A DNA stretch of 64,000 nucleotides, taken from the NCBI RefSeq assembly GCF_900112525.1, contig NZ_FOMD01000001.1, positions 248,001 to 312,000 on the forward strand, read 5' to 3'. Source of the stretch: Klenkia taihuensis (GTDB lineage: Bacteria > Actinomycetota > Actinomycetes > Mycobacteriales > Geodermatophilaceae). Shown here one piece after another: positions 57,554 through 64,000 of this stretch (positions are counted from its first letter, which is position 1; every line of letters starts with the position of its first letter). A program made the translations under genes and the position numbers. The notes under the pieces were generated by a model. That model saw only the letters and a program-made list of their open reading frames with translations, did no database searches and was not told the DNA's origin.

Positions 57554-59419
57554 TCAGCGCAGCCAGACGGCCTGGTAGGGCGCCAGCTGCACCGCACCGT
57601 CGGCGATCCGCGGGCCGGCGCCGGTGAGGTGGTCGACCACGGCCGCCGGGTCCAGGCCCAGCTCGCGCAGCAGGTCCAGCGGCACGTGCCGGGGCTCGGG
57701 CGCGACGTTGTAGGCGCCCAGCACGGTGCCCAGCGGGTGGTGCCGGGCGACCAGCAGGACGGCGGGGTCGTGCGGGTCGAGCACCGTGGCCGGCACCGAG
57801 GCGTGCAGCTGGGGCAGGGACACCCGCGCCCGGACCAGCGCGGCGATGCCCTCGGCGATCGCCGGCGAGTCGGGCACCGGCCGGTCGTCGGGGCCCCAGG
57901 TCAGCCGCGGCCGGTGCGCCCACCGGTTGTCGTCGGCGTGCCCGGGCTCCTCCGCCCACCGCGGGTCGTTCTGCAGGCCCAGCTCGTCGCCGGACCACAG
58001 CACCGGGATGCCGCCGAACCCCATCACCACGGCGTGGGCGAGCAGCACCCGGGCGGCGGCCTGCGGGTCCCAGGCGCCCGCGCCGGCCAGCGACGCCGCC
58101 GTCCCCGAGATCCGCCGGTCGCCGGTGGCCTCGTTCTCCCCGAACACCAGGCCCTGCGCCCAGGACTGCCAGAAGTCGCCGGAGTACCAGTCGGACAGGA
58201 ACCGCCGGTGCTCGTGACCGCTGATGCCCACCGCCGCGGCGTCGCCGTCGTCGATGGCCCAGCCGATGTCGTCGTGGCAGCGGACGTAGGTGATCCACGC
58301 CGTCGTGGAGGGCGGGACCGGCAGCTGCTGCAGGGCGTGGGAGGCCAGCACGGCGTCCCGGCTGGCCAGCATCGACCAGACCTGCACCATGAGCCCGTTG
58401 TGGTAGGCCAGGTCGCTGACCTTGCCCCAGTGCTCGCCGGTGCCCAGGTAGGGCATGAGGTCGCGCGGGCCGACGATCGCCTCGGCCTTGAACAGCAGCG
58501 CCGGGCAGGCGATCCGGGCCACCGTGCGCAGCGCCTGGGTCAGCGCGTGCACCTCGGGCTGGTTCTGGCAGGTCGTGCCCAGCCGCTTCCAGGTGAAGGC
58601 GATCGCGTCCAGCCGGAGCACCTCGACCCCGCGGTTGGCCAGGTCCAGCACCACCTGCGCGTACTCGCACAGCACGTCGGGGTTCGCGAAGTCGACGTCC
58701 CACTGGTAGCTGTTGAACGTCGTCCAGACCCAGCCGTCCAGGTCGTCGTCCCAGGTGAAGTTGCCCGGCGCCAGGTCGGGGAAGACCTCGGGCAGGGTGG
58801 CCTCGTACGCGTCGGGCTGCGTGCGGTCGGCGAAGACGTGGAAGTAGGCCCGCTTCACCGGGTCGCCGGCCTTGGCCGCCAGCGCCCACGCGTGGGTGTC
58901 GGCGACGTGGTTGAGCACCAGGTCCAGGCACAGGCTCATGCCGCGCCCGCGCAGCTCCCGGGTGAGCGCCTCGAGGTCGTCCATCGTGCCGAGGTCCGGG
59001 CGCACCGAGCCGTAGTCGGCCACCGCGTAGCCGCCGTCGTTGGGCGGCGGGCCGGGGGTGAGCAGCGGCATCAGGTGCAGGTAGCGGACGCCGAGGGACT
59101 CCAGGTACGGGACGCGTGCGGCGACCGCGGCCAGGTCGCCGGCGAACCGGTCGGCGTAGGCGGCGTAGCCCACGACGTCCGGCCGCTGGAACCAGTCGGG
59201 GGCCAGCGACCGGCGCAGGTCCAGCGCGTGCAGCTCCTCGTCCCGGGCGGCGTAGGCGCGGGCCGCGGCGCCCAGCAGCCGGTCGGCGACCGCGGCGGGG
59301 TCGTCGTAGAGCGGGCTCAGCCCGGCCAGCAGGTCCGGCAGCCACCGCTCGACCCGGGCGTCGAAGAGCTCGCGACGGTGCGCGGGGAGGTCGGCGAGGA
59401 CGGCGTCGACGGGAGGCAC
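57554..59419 (-). CDS. amylosucrase-family glycoside hydrolase (GH13)
   Basis: 621 aa from GTG 59419. Long N-terminal helical domain, then the amylosucrase signature DWFQRPDVVGYAAYADRFAGDL, YLHLMPLLTPGPPPNDGGYAVADYGSV, CLDLVLNHVADTHAWA and GNFTWDDDLDGWVWTTFNSYQWDVDFANP. Catalytic nucleophile Asp in VLRLDAIAF, acid Glu in LLFKAEAIVGP, and third Asp in RCHDDIGWAI. Uses sucrose either to build alpha-glucan or to hydrolyse it. No signal peptide, so cytoplasmic. Convergent with the FN3 gene (stops 4 bases apart). Confidence 0.92.
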   Translation of the reverse strand: MPPVDAVLADLPAHRRELFDARVERWLPDLLAGLSPLYDDPAAVADRLLGAAARAYAARDEELHALDLRRSLAPDWFQRPDVVGYAAYADRFAGDLAAVAARVPYLESLGVRYLHLMPLLTPGPPPNDGGYAVADYGSVRPDLGTMDDLEALTRELRGRGMSLCLDLVLNHVADTHAWALAAKAGDPVKRAYFHVFADRTQPDAYEATLPEVFPDLAPGNFTWDDDLDGWVWTTFNSYQWDVDFANPDVLCEYAQVVLDLANRGVEVLRLDAIAFTWKRLGTTCQNQPEVHALTQALRTVARIACPALLFKAEAIVGPRDLMPYLGTGEHWGKVSDLAYHNGLMVQVWSMLASRDAVLASHALQQLPVPPSTTAWITYVRCHDDIGWAIDDGDAAAVGISGHEHRRFLSDWYSGDFWQSWAQGLVFGENEATGDRRISGTAASLAGAGAWDPQAAARVLLAHAVVMGFGGIPVLWSGDELGLQNDPRWAEEPGHADDNRWAHRPRLTWGPDDRPVPDSPAIAEGIAALVRARVSLPQLHASVPATVLDPHDPAVLLVARHHPLGTVLGAYNVAPEPRHVPLDLLRELGLDPAAVVDHLTGAGPRIADGAVQLAPYQAVWLR

Positions 59420-59441
59420 CGGTGCAGCATCGCAGCCCAGC

Positions 59442-59888
59442 TCAGGACGGGGGCGCCCAGCGACGGGCGGACAGCTCCTCGACCATCGTGGCGAGCTGGG
59501 CGCGCAGCCCCGGCAGGTCCTCGACCGCCTCGCCCAGGACCCGCTCGGCCGCGTCGTCGGCACCGGCCTCGGCCAGGGCGGTGCGGCCGGACTCGGTCGG
59601 CCGGACCTCGACCCGGCGGCGGTCGGTCGTCGAGCGCTCGCGGACGACGTGGCCCTGTCGTTCCAGCCGCTCGAGCATGCGGCTCATCGTCTGGTCCTCG
59701 ACCTGCATGGCGTGCGCGAGCTCCCGCTGCGAGCGGGGCGCGGCGGCGAGCAGGTGCAGGACGGCGAAGCTGGCGTGGTTGAGGTCCCAGCGCCCCAGGT
59801 GGCTGTCCCAGGCGTGCTCGGCCAGCCGGGCGGCGGTGGACAGCAGCCGGCCGGTGGCCCAGCCGGACAGGTCGGACGGCTGCGACAC
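59442..59888 (-). CDS. MarR-family repressor of the divergent MMPL exporter
   Basis: 148 aa. Winged helix: HASFAVLHLLAAAPRSQRELAHAMQVEDQTMSRMLERLERQGHVVRERSTTDRRRVEVRPTESG, the MarR core with the wing DRR. N- and C-terminal helices form the dimer. GTG start, divergent from MMPL2 with a 91-base region holding two copies of one operator-like repeat. The repressor probably responds to a substrate of the pump. Confidence 0.9.
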   Translation of the reverse strand: MSQPSDLSGWATGRLLSTAARLAEHAWDSHLGRWDLNHASFAVLHLLAAAPRSQRELAHAMQVEDQTMSRMLERLERQGHVVRERSTTDRRRVEVRPTESGRTALAEAGADDAAERVLGEAVEDLPGLRAQLATMVEELSARRWAPPS

Positions 59889-59911
59889 GCCTTACCTCCC
59901 CCGTCGAATGG

Positions 59912-59953
59912 TCAGCAGGCTGAGCATCGTCTACCGTTCGCTCAGCAGGCTGA
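59912..59953. promoter_or_regulatory. twin MarR operators flanking the MMPL2 -10 box
   Basis: TCAGCAGGCTGA occurs at 59912-59923 and again at 59942-59953, exactly 30 bases apart (about three helical turns). Each is a near-palindrome TCAGC-AG-GCTGA. TACCGT at 59932-59937 between them is a likely -10 for the exporter. Binding at both would cover the promoter on one face of the DNA. Confidence 0.75.
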
Positions 59954-59979
59954 CCATTGTGGCCCCCCAGGAGACCTCC

Positions 59980-62136
59980 GTGCCCGAGAACCCCCCTCCC
60001 CGCCGCCGGTTGCGGTGGCTGCTGCCCGCCCTCCTCGTGCTCGGCTGGCTGGCCCTGTCGGGGGTCGCCGGCCCGTACAGCGGCAAGCTGTCGGAGGTCC
60101 AGTCCAACGACCAGAGCGAGTTCCTGCCCGGCTCCGCGGAGTCCCAGCGGGTCGCCGAGCTCTCCGCCGGGTTCAGCGACTCCGACTCCTTCCCGGCCTT
60201 CCTGCTGGTGGAGTCCGACAGCGCGCTGACCCAGGAGCAGCTCGCCGCCTTCGGCGATTTCGCCCGGTCGGTGCCCGGCATCGAGGTCGCCGACGGCCGC
60301 ACGGTGGGCGACTTCCTGGTGCCCGGCCCGATCCCGGTCATCCCGAGCGAGGACGGCAGGGCCGCGCTGGCGCTGGTCTCCTTCGACGCCGGTGAGCTCT
60401 CCGCGCAGCTGCCCGACGGCGAGAGCCCGATCACGGTGGCCGTGCAGCAGATCCGCGACGCCGAGCCCGACCTGCCCGGGTCCACCGTCTACGTCGCCGG
60501 GCCCGCCGCCACCACCGCCGACCTGGTCACCGCCTTCGGCGGCATCGACGGCACCCTGCTGCTGGTCGCCGGCATCGCCGTCCTGGTCATCCTGCTGGTC
60601 GTCTACCGGTCCCCGGTGCTGCCGTTGTTCGTGCTGCTCACCGCCGGGTTCGCCCTCACCACCGCCAGCCTGGTGGTCTACCTGCTCGCCGACGCCGGCG
60701 TCGTCACCCTCGACGGCCAGGGCCAGGGCATCCTGTCGATCCTGGTGGTGGGTGCGGCCACCGACTACTCGCTGCTGCTGGTCGCCCGCTACCGCGAGGA
60801 GCTGCGCCGGCACGACGACCGCTACGACGCCATGCGCCGGGCCTGGCGGCAGACGCTGGAGCCGGTGCTGGCCAGCGCGGCCACCGTCGTCCTGGGCCTG
60901 CTGTGCCTGCTGCTCGCCGACATCGGCCCCACCCGCGGCCTCGGCCCGGTCACCGCGGTGGGCATCGTGGCCGCGGTGCTGGCCGCGCTCACCTTCCTGC
61001 CCGCACTGCTGGTGCTGCCCGGCCGGACGTCGGGGGGCGAGCACGGCCGCTGGGTGTTCTGGCCCGCGGTGCCGCACGTGGGCTCGCGGGGCCCGGAGTC
61101 CACCGGCGCGTGGGCCAGGGTCTCCCGGCTGGTCGGTCGCCGTCCGGTCGCCGTCGGCGTGCTCAGCGCGCTGTTCCTGCTGGTGCTGGCCGCCTTCTCC
61201 CCCACGCTGCCCAGCGACGGCGTCTCGCAGAGCGACACGTTCCTGGACCGGGTGGAGTCCGTGGTCGGCGGCGAGGCGCTGGCCCGGCACTTCCCGGCCG
61301 GCTCGGGCTCGCCGACGCTGGTGCTGGCACCCGAGGCCGACCTGGCCGCGGTGACCAGCGCGGTCGAGTCCGCCGACGGCGTCTCCGCCGTCGCGCCCAC
61401 CCCCGACCCGGCGACGGGCCAGCCGAGGGTGGTCGACGGCCTGGTGCAGCTGCAGGTCACCCTCGACGACCCGGCCGACTCCCCCGCCGCCGAGGACGCC
61501 GTCGCCGCGCTGCGCACCGACCTGGACGACGTCGGCCCCGACGTCCTGGTCGGCGGGACGACGGCGCAGGCGCTGGACGTCAAGGACATCTCCACCGCCG
61601 ACCGCGACCGGATCATCCCGGTGATCCTGCTGGTGGTCTTCGTGGTGCTGGCCCTGCTGCTGCGCTCGCTGGTGGCTCCGCTGCTGCTGCTGGTCTGCAA
61701 CGTGCTGTCCTTCGCGGCCACCCTGGGCGCGGCGGCGCTGGTCTTCGACCACGTCCTCGACCTGCCCGGCGGGGACCCGACGGTGCCGCTGTACGCCTTC
61801 GTCTTCCTGGTCGCGCTGGGGATCGACTACTCGATCTTCCTGATGACCCGGGTGCGCGAGGAGTCGCTGCACCAGGGCACCCGGGCCGGCGTGCTCACCG
61901 GTCTGTCGGTGACCGGCGGGGTCATCACCAGCGCCGGCATCGTGCTCGCTGCGACCTTCGCCGCCCTGGGTGTGCTGCCGATCCTGTTCCTGCTGCAGAT
62001 CGCCTTCCTGGTGGCCTTCGGCGTCCTGCTGGACACCTTCGTCGTCCGGTCGCTGCTGGTCCCGGCCGCGGTGCTGCTGCTGGGGAAGAAGGTCTGGTGG
62101 CCCAGCAGGCTGGCGAAGGCCGAGCCCGCCGCCTGA
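59980..62136 (+). CDS. MMPL-family RND transporter 2
   Basis: 718 aa from GTG 59980, with AGGAG 6 bases upstream. Twelve-helix RND layout: TM1 (LLPALLVLGWLALSGVAG), loop with SNDQSEFLPGSAESQRV, central helices with VVGAATDYSLLLVARYREEL, second loop, and C-terminal helices with VALGIDYSIFLMTRVREESL. The two Asp-Tyr motifs for proton relay are intact. Of a different subtype from the exporter at 20008. Likely efflux of lipophilic compounds under MarR control. Confidence 0.92.
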   Translation: MPENPPPRRRLRWLLPALLVLGWLALSGVAGPYSGKLSEVQSNDQSEFLPGSAESQRVAELSAGFSDSDSFPAFLLVESDSALTQEQLAAFGDFARSVPGIEVADGRTVGDFLVPGPIPVIPSEDGRAALALVSFDAGELSAQLPDGESPITVAVQQIRDAEPDLPGSTVYVAGPAATTADLVTAFGGIDGTLLLVAGIAVLVILLVVYRSPVLPLFVLLTAGFALTTASLVVYLLADAGVVTLDGQGQGILSILVVGAATDYSLLLVARYREELRRHDDRYDAMRRAWRQTLEPVLASAATVVLGLLCLLLADIGPTRGLGPVTAVGIVAAVLAALTFLPALLVLPGRTSGGEHGRWVFWPAVPHVGSRGPESTGAWARVSRLVGRRPVAVGVLSALFLLVLAAFSPTLPSDGVSQSDTFLDRVESVVGGEALARHFPAGSGSPTLVLAPEADLAAVTSAVESADGVSAVAPTPDPATGQPRVVDGLVQLQVTLDDPADSPAAEDAVAALRTDLDDVGPDVLVGGTTAQALDVKDISTADRDRIIPVILLVVFVVLALLLRSLVAPLLLLVCNVLSFAATLGAAALVFDHVLDLPGGDPTVPLYAFVFLVALGIDYSIFLMTRVREESLHQGTRAGVLTGLSVTGGVITSAGIVLAATFAALGVLPILFLLQIAFLVAFGVLLDTFVVRSLLVPAAVLLLGKKVWWPSRLAKAEPAA

Positions 62137-62161
62137 CCTGCCCGCCGGGAGGGGGTCAGGC
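62131..62161. terminator. inverted repeat spanning MMPL2 and response-regulator stops
   Basis: GCCTGACC (62131-62138) and GGTCAGGC (62154-62161) with a 15-base loop. Both convergent stop codons (TGA 62134 and its mirror at 62156) lie in the arms. Confidence 0.6.
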
Positions 62162-62833
62162 CTGCCAGCGGTACTCGAGCTCGGGGCGGCCGGCGCCGCC
62201 GTAGCGCGGCTGGCGGCTGACCAGGCCGTTGTCGGCCAGGTGCTCCAGGTAGCGCCGGGCGGTGATCCGGGAGGCGCCGATGGCCTCGGCGGCCTCCCCG
62301 GCGCTCACGCCGTCGCGCGCCCGGACCACGGCGACCACCGCGTCGAGGGTCTCCCGGCCCATGCCCTTGGGCAGCGGCGCCGGGCGGGCCGGGCGGACGT
62401 GGTCCAGTGCCCGGTCGACGGCGTCCTGGCCGGCCACGTCGCCCTCGGCCCGCAGCACGGCGCGGTGCTCGGCGTAGGCGGCCAGCCGGTCGCGCAGCGC
62501 CGAGCCGGTGAACGGCTTGAGCAGGTAGCCGACCACCCCGTGCGCGGCCGCGGCGCGGACGGTGGCGAGCTCCCGGGCCGACGTCACGGCCAGCACGTCG
62601 ACGTCGCGGCCGGCTGCGCGCAGCCGGCGCAGCAGCTCGGTGCCGTGGGTGTCGGGCAGGTTCATGTCCAGCAGCACCAGGTCGACCTCGGTGCGCCCGA
62701 GCGCGTCCCACGCGGCGCGGCCGGTGCCGGCGACGCCCACGCAGCGGAACCCGGGGGCGCGGTCGACGTGCGCGCGGTGCGCCTCCGCGGCGACCGGCTC
62801 GTCCTCGACCACCAGCACCGCCAGGTCGGTCAC
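62156..62833 (-). CDS. CitB/DcuR-type response regulator
   Basis: 225 aa from GTG 62833. Receiver domain: acidic pocket Glu-Asp-Glu in VVEDEP, phospho-acceptor Asp56 in VLLDMNLPDTHG, Thr in LAVTSA and Lys106 in YLLKPF. The C-terminal half carries a winged HTH (VSAGEAAEAIGASRITARRYLEHLADNGLVSRQPRYG) of the CitB/DctR type rather than OmpR or LuxR type. GTGA overlap with the kinase gene. Typically controls uptake of citrate, malate or fumarate. Confidence 0.92.
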   Translation of the reverse strand: MTDLAVLVVEDEPVAAEAHRAHVDRAPGFRCVGVAGTGRAAWDALGRTEVDLVLLDMNLPDTHGTELLRRLRAAGRDVDVLAVTSARELATVRAAAAHGVVGYLLKPFTGSALRDRLAAYAEHRAVLRAEGDVAGQDAVDRALDHVRPARPAPLPKGMGRETLDAVVAVVRARDGVSAGEAAEAIGASRITARRYLEHLADNGLVSRQPRYGGAGRPELEYRWQA

Positions 62834-64000
62834 GAGGGCACCGCGGTGCGGACGGGCAGCGAGACGGCGAACTCCGCGCCCGGTCCGGGCCGCACCGACA
62901 CCGTGCCGCCGTTGCGCTTCACCGCCTGCGCGACGAGCGCGAGGCCGAGACCCTGGCCGGTGGCCTTGGTGGTCCAGCCGCGGCGGAACACCTGGTCGGG
63001 GTCGTCGACGCCGGGCCCGGTGTCCTCGACCCGCAGCTCGAGGCGGCCGTCGGCCTGCCACAGGGACAGCTGCACCTCGCGGGGCGGGTCGCCGGCCAGC
63101 GCGGCGTCGATGGCGTTGTCCAGGAGGTTGCCGACGACGGTCACCAGGTCCCCGCCCGGGATGCCGGTGGCGCCGACCGAGGTGGCCGGGTCGATCTCCA
63201 GGGTCACGCCCCGCTCGTGCGCGGTGGCCGCCTTGCCCAGCAGCAGCGCGGCCAGCACCGGCTCCTCGACCGCCTCGACCACCCGGTCGGTGAGCCGCTG
63301 GGCCACCGCGAGCTCGGCGGTGGCGAACTCGACGGCCTCCTCGGTGCGGCCGAGCTCGACCAGCGACACCGTGGTGTGCAGCCGGTTGGCCGCCTCGTGG
63401 GCCTGCGAGCGCAGCGACTCGGCGAAGGCGCGCACGCTGTCCAGCTCACCGGTGAGGGCCTGCAGGTCGGTGTGGTCGCGCAGGGTCACCACCGCGCCGA
63501 CCGACCGGCCCTTGGGGGTGGCCGGCATCTGGCTGACCACCAGCACCCGGTCGCCGCTGACGTGCACCTCGTCGACGGCCAGCCGCTGCTGGGACAGGGT
63601 GCCGGCCAGCTCGGGGGACAGCCCCAGCTCGGTGACGTGCCGCCCGGCGACGTCGCCCTCGAGCCCGAGCAGCCGCCGGGCCTCGTCGTTGACCAGCTGC
63701 ACCCGCCGGTCGCCGTCCAGCAGCAGCAGGCCCTCGCGGACGGCGTGCAGCACCGCGTCGTAGTACTCGAGCATCCGGGCCAGCGGCTGCGCGCCCAGGC
63801 CGTGGGTCTGCCGGCGCAGCCGGCGGCTGATCAGCCAGCTGCCCAGCGCGCCGACGGCGAGGACGGCGACCGCGACCCCGAGGACGCCGGGCAGCGCGGC
63901 AGCGACGTCGTCCCCGATGGCGGTGACGGTGATGCCCACGCTGACCAGGGCGACGACGTCGCTGCTGCTGCCGACGGCGAAGATCGGGGCGACCGCGCGG
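62830..64000 (-). CDS. CitA/DcuS-type sensor histidine kinase, 5' end beyond the window
   Basis: About 390 codons of the C-terminal part. The frame is open to base 64000, where it reads R-A-V-A-P-I-F-A-V-G-S-S-S-D-V-V-A-L-V-S-V-G-I, matching the end of an extracytoplasmic sensor domain. Then TM2, a PAS domain (DGDRRVQLVNDEARRLLGLEG), phospho-His in LRSQAHEAANRLHTTVSLVELG, N box NLLDNAIDAAL, and G boxes DTGPGV and GQGLGLALV. This H-box is the CitA/DcuS type. A methionine at 63939 is internal and not the true start. Ligand probably a di- or tricarboxylate. Confidence 0.93.
   Translation of the reverse strand, partial: RAVAPIFAVGSSSDVVALVSVGITVTAIGDDVAAALPGVLGVAVAVLAVGALGSWLISRRLRRQTHGLGAQPLARMLEYYDAVLHAVREGLLLLDGDRRVQLVNDEARRLLGLEGDVAGRHVTELGLSPELAGTLSQQRLAVDEVHVSGDRVLVVSQMPATPKGRSVGAVVTLRDHTDLQALTGELDSVRAFAESLRSQAHEAANRLHTTVSLVELGRTEEAVEFATAELAVAQRLTDRVVEAVEEPVLAALLLGKAATAHERGVTLEIDPATSVGATGIPGGDLVTVVGNLLDNAIDAALAGDPPREVQLSLWQADGRLELRVEDTGPGVDDPDQVFRRGWTTKATGQGLGLALVAQAVKRNGGTVSVRPGPGAEFAVSLPVRTAVPS

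Noticed and set aside
53347-57597. Very long minus-strand open frame (about 1,400 codons) opposite the FN3 gene
   Set aside because: A product of extreme GC content and third-position bias. The plus strand has a signal peptide, FN3 and propeller motifs; the minus frame is low-complexity Gly/Val/Arg with no recognisable domain.

Overview
The window is a very GC-rich (about 75%), densely coded, GTG-start-rich segment of an actinobacterial chromosome. Gene content and style (duplicated glycerol kinases, MMPL exporters, OtsAB, flotillin/NfeD, motility receptors, a LOV-phosphatase, leaderless genes) suggest a member of the Geodermatophilaceae (Modestobacter, Blastococcus or Geodermatophilus type). 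The family is inferred from style and is not proven. I found no rRNA, tRNA, CRISPR array, IS element or prophage module, and no gene-free gap longer than 300 bases.

Layout. 1-1.1 kb: thiE (cut by the window edge) and thiM behind a TPP riboswitch. 1.2-3.7 kb: NfeD-like protein, flotillin and GNAT acetyltransferase in one overlapping run. 3.7-10.5 kb: a DEAH helicase with a basic tail, a class I glutamine amidotransferase, an esterase and a large SWIM-SNF2 helicase. 10.6-12.2 kb: phosphoglucomutase. 12.3-18.9 kb: a glycerol locus with glpF-glpK on one strand and iclR-glpK2 and glpD on the other, carrying two copies of the same dyad operator. 18.9-24.1 kb: SRPBCC protein, TetR-MMPL pair, a Pro-rich membrane protein and an M20 peptidase.

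24.1-33.6 kb: a LacI-controlled catabolic island. It holds a BtpA/SgcQ protein, a PfkB kinase, a sugar-type ABC importer, a phosphotriesterase-like hydrolase, a glutamine-amidotransferase-like protein and a TenA-like protein, and it faces an AGE/YihS-type sugar isomerase. The genes mostly overlap by 4 bases, and two near-identical LacI-type operators bracket the promoter. The substrate is unknown. This is the best candidate here for an undescribed pathway (isomerise, phosphorylate, cleave).

33.6-43.3 kb: AIM24 protein, PhnB-like protein, flavin reductase, a PAS-LOV-GAF-PP2C blue-light phosphatase, small membrane proteins, a secreted subtilase, Bcp peroxiredoxin, an alpha-methylacyl-CoA racemase-like enzyme and two crcB genes. 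43.4-45.5 kb: otsA-otsB (trehalose). 45.6-49.1 kb: a tripartite tricarboxylate transporter, tctCBA, translationally coupled to a universal stress protein. 49.2-52.4 kb: two tandem chemoreceptors behind a possible FliA-type promoter. 52.4-59.4 kb: a DODA/YgiD-type dioxygenase, a secreted ten-FN3/beta-propeller protein and an amylosucrase-family enzyme. 59.4-64 kb: divergent marR/MMPL around twin operators, then a CitB/CitA-type two-component pair cut by the window end.

Signals above gene level: four copies of GTTCCACGTGGA (parS-like core) spaced 12-18 kb apart; repeated use of TANNNT-N6-8-start leaderless promoters; and convergent gene pairs whose two stop codons lie inside one inverted repeat or are only 3-4 bases apart.
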